Shown: positions 5,211-6,813 of the stretch, one piece after another
How the letters are laid out: each line of letters opens with the position of its first letter
How positions within the stretch are numbered: position 1 is the first letter of the stretch
NCBI GenBank assembly: GCA_020629335.1
Contig: JAHDDN010000291.1
Span: forward strand, 1-6,813
Direction of reading: 5' to 3'
DNA from: Chitinophagales bacterium
Lineage (GTDB): Bacteria > Bacteroidota > Bacteroidia > Chitinophagales > UBA2359
Length of the DNA: 6,813 bases
The notes under the pieces: generated by a model
What the model was told of the DNA's origin: nothing
The model's database searches: none
What the model saw: the letters and a program-made list of their open reading frames with translations, nothing else
Translations under genes and position numbers: made by a program

Positions 5211-6371
5211 ATGTACCCCAGCTTATCAGATATGATATTGGATGTAACTGGCATTTATATACCGATGCCTGTTCAAACTTTTGGTTTTTTCTTGGCTTTA
5301 GCCTTTCTTTCTGGTTCCTTGATTCTTTTTAATGGTTTTAAGCGTTTAGAAAGGTTAGGTATTTTAAAGGGCGCCGAAAAGGAAGTATGGGTAGGCAAAG
5401 CGCCTTCTATCTTAGATATTGTTGGGAATGCCATTTTTGGCTTCTTCTTAGGCTATAAACTTATCTATGGTATACTAAATTACTCTTCTTGTGTGAGTGA
5501 TCCACAGGGTACTGTGCTTTCATGGGATGGAAGTATCATAGGAGGTATTTTTTTGGCTGCTGTTTTAGGATTTTTAAAATTCTATGAGCAACAGAAAGAG
5601 GCTTTACCTGAACCGGTACTAAAGAAGGTGACAGTAATGCCTCATGAGCAGGTAGGGGATTTAATTATAGTTGCCGCAGTATCTGGTATTATAGGAGCTA
5701 AGGTTTTAAACCATTTAGAGTATTGGCAAGATTTTTTAAGAGATCCGATTGGATCTATTTTGTCATTTAGTGGATTAACTTTTTATGGAGGATTGATTGG
5801 TGGATCTATCGCTGTTATTATTTTTGCTCGTTTGCAAAAGATTCCCTTACGTAACTTGATTGATGTAGCAGCTCCTTCTGTAATGATTGGTTATGCTGTT
5901 GGTCGATTGGGCTGTCATTTTGCTGGTGATGGTTGTTGGGGAATTGTGAACACAAATGTAGAGTCTTTGTCTTTCTTACCAGACTGGCTTTGGGCTTATA
6001 GCTATTCCAATAATGTGGCTCAAGAAGGTATTCAGATAGCTAATTGCGAGGGCAAGTATTGTTTTGAATTAGCAGAGGCTGTTTACCCTACTGCGGTTTA
6101 TGAGTTTCTGATGGGAAGTGGCATTACTGCTTTTTTGTTGGCAATACGTTCTAAATTTAAAATACCAGGATTGGTCTTTGCGACTTATTTGATGCTTAAT
6201 GGTGTAGAGCGTTTCTTGATTGAGGCGATTAGAGTGAATGAGCGTTATGAGATTTTAGGTTTTTGGCCTTCTTTATCTCAAGTGGTTGCTTTAGGCTTGA
6301 TTAGCATAGGTGCTTTTTTATTCTTCTGGTGGAGTAAGTCCAGCAATAAGGATAGTATCGCTACGGCTTAG
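5211..6371 (+). CDS. lgt: Prolipoprotein diacylglyceryl transferase, long divergent Bacteroidota form
   Basis: Lgt is the inner-membrane enzyme that moves diacylglycerol from phosphatidylglycerol onto the lipobox cysteine of prelipoproteins, the first step of lipoprotein maturation. The 386-residue protein is very hydrophobic, with about eight or nine membrane segments. Family marks are YGGLIGG (192-198), GRLGCHFAGDGCWG (231-244), and RFLIEAIR (334-341), which matches the E. coli R239..E243 helix. It is about 95 residues longer than E. coli Lgt (291). The extra part is mainly a segment around 67-130 that itself resembles the E. coli TM2-3 region and residues 150-210 of this protein, suggesting an internal duplication. 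Compared with E. coli, Y26, H103, N146 and E151 appear to be F24, Y192, C235 and D240, while R143 and G154 are kept as R232 and G244. Family membership is sure; bona fide Lgt activity is likely but unproven. The start is an ATG with no Shine-Dalgarno sequence. The gene follows mtaB after 63 bases and ends before a strong terminator. Confidence 0.85.
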   Translation: MYPSLSDMILDVTGIYIPMPVQTFGFFLALAFLSGSLILFNGFKRLERLGILKGAEKEVWVGKAPSILDIVGNAIFGFFLGYKLIYGILNYSSCVSDPQGTVLSWDGSIIGGIFLAAVLGFLKFYEQQKEALPEPVLKKVTVMPHEQVGDLIIVAAVSGIIGAKVLNHLEYWQDFLRDPIGSILSFSGLTFYGGLIGGSIAVIIFARLQKIPLRNLIDVAAPSVMIGYAVGRLGCHFAGDGCWGIVNTNVESLSFLPDWLWAYSYSNNVAQEGIQIANCEGKYCFELAEAVYPTAVYEFLMGSGITAFLLAIRSKFKIPGLVFATYLMLNGVERFLIEAIRVNERYEILGFWPSLSQVVALGLISIGAFLFFWWSKSSNKDSIATA

Positions 6372-6428
6372 GGAATAACTATGAATTATAGACAATGAAC
6401 TGAATAATAAAATACTTGAATTAGTATA

Positions 6429-6466
6429 AACAAAAAGGCCCAAGTACTAGCTTGGGCCTTTTTGTT
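6429..6466. terminator. Bidirectional intrinsic terminator between lgt and the Kazal lipoprotein gene
   Basis: A perfect 16-bp stem pairs 6429-6444 with 6451-6466 around the 6-base loop TACTAG. The G+C core GGCCCAAG/CTTGGGCC is flanked by an A5 run on the left and a T5 run on the right, so the hairpin is followed by a U-tract on either strand. It lies 57 bases after the lgt stop and 5 bases beyond the stop of the convergent minus-strand gene, so it should end transcription of both. Confidence 0.92.
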
Positions 6467-6471
6467 AGGCT

Positions 6472-6738
6472 TTATTTTTTATCTGGGCATTTGCCTTCTT
6501 GCCATTTGGTTACGCCATTTTTTTTGGCTTCGCAATCATTGCTGTAGGTTTTATTATCGCATCCACAAACGGGACGATAGATTTTCACGCAAGCTTGATT
6601 GATGTTTATTTTGCTTTCATCAATACAATCCTTAGTGTTATTTACACTAGTTGTTTTGCTTGTACAAGCGATGATACTACTTGATAATAGAATGCTAAAC
6701 ATGCTGTATTTGAGCAGTACAGTAAGTTGTTTTACCAT
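6472..6738 (-). CDS. Small Kazal-type serine protease inhibitor lipoprotein
   Basis: The 88-residue protein has a type II signal peptide (Lys3, Lys10, hydrophobic 12-24, lipobox IIAC with Cys25), a short Ser/Thr/Asn linker (26-37), and one Kazal domain (38-84) with six cysteines: 38, 50, 58, 60, 69 and 84. The core CVKIYRPVCGCDNKTYSNDC (50-69) is close to ovomucoid third-domain Kazal sequence, except that Cys60 replaces the usual Ser in GSD. By that alignment the reactive-site P1 residue is Lys52, which predicts inhibition of trypsin-like proteases (inferred). The protein would be anchored in the envelope, possibly guarding outer-membrane or periplasmic proteins from proteolysis. The ATG start lies 2 bases after the stop of an upstream gene, so the two are probably cotranscribed. 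Its stop is 5 bases from the shared terminator. Confidence 0.88.
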   Translation of the reverse strand: MVKQLTVLLKYSMFSILLSSSIIACTSKTTSVNNTKDCIDESKININQACVKIYRPVCGCDNKTYSNDCEAKKNGVTKWQEGKCPDKK

Positions 6739-6740
6739 TA

Positions 6741-6813
6741 CTAAAGGCTATATTTTAATCCAATTTGTAATCCAGTAGTTGAGATACGAGATTTGATATT
6801 TTCATTGTATTTA
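6741..6813 (-). CDS. C-terminal end of a gene running off the window, probably an outer-membrane beta-barrel protein
   Basis: On the minus strand an open frame enters at the window edge and runs 23 codons to a TAG at 6741-6743. The visible tail ends STTGLQIGLKYSL. Alternating polar and hydrophobic residues with an aromatic near the C-terminus are typical of the last strand of outer-membrane beta-barrels. The stop is 2 bases before the ATG of the Kazal lipoprotein gene, the kind of spacing seen in operons, which supports a real gene end. Only the tail is visible, so the family cannot be named. Confidence 0.6.
   Translation of the reverse strand, partial: KYNENIKSRISTTGLQIGLKYSL

Noticed and set aside
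6499..6684. Plus-strand open frame of 61 codons opposite the Kazal lipoprotein gene
   Set aside because: It is antisense to a gene with clear signal peptide and six-cysteine Kazal pattern, and its own translation shows no recognisable feature.

Overview
The window looks like a piece of a low-G+C Bacteroidota chromosome, possibly from the Saprospirales/Cytophagales side of the phylum, though that finer placement is only an impression. The evidence is the absence of Shine-Dalgarno sequences before most starts, a Bacteroidota-type -7 box (TAnnTTTG) directly in front of mtaB, lipoproteins with typical Bacteroidota lipoboxes, a long Bacteroidota-style Lgt, and a Kazal-domain lipoprotein next to a probable outer-membrane beta-barrel tail.

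Left part (80-3419, minus strand): a tight three-gene operon transcribed right to left. It encodes a Gfo/Idh/MocA sugar-nucleotide-type oxidoreductase, a predicted surface lipoprotein with a C-terminal jelly-roll-like domain, and a five-TM polyprenyl-phosphate sugar-1-phosphate transferase that initiates exopolysaccharide or O-antigen synthesis. The gaps are 1 and 3 bases, so the three products probably serve one cell-surface glycan pathway.

Middle (3420-3815): a 396-base divergent intergenic region with no credible gene. It holds a structured, relatively G+C-rich repeat element (a perfect 21-bp inverted repeat around a small hairpin, then a roughly 104-bp nested imperfect palindrome), an AACGTT triplet, and a promoter with an overlapping palindrome in front of mtaB.

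Right part (3816-6371, plus strand): mtaB (tRNA ms2t6A37 methylthiotransferase) followed after 63 bases by a divergent lgt-like gene (prolipoprotein diacylglyceryl transferase). The lgt product seems to contain an internal duplication of its TM2-3 module and replacements at several positions known to matter in E. coli Lgt. A strong bidirectional hairpin terminator (6429-6466) separates it from a convergent minus-strand pair: a small Kazal-type inhibitor lipoprotein and, 2 bases upstream of it, the last 23 codons of a gene running off the window, probably an outer-membrane beta-barrel protein.

The genes are mostly ordinary cell-envelope and tRNA-modification functions. The least ordinary items are the architecture of the Lgt-like protein, the intergenic repeat element, and the oxidoreductase-lipoprotein-sugar transferase operon. 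I see no CRISPR array, transposase, tRNA or rRNA, and no clear evidence of a new defence or mobile system.
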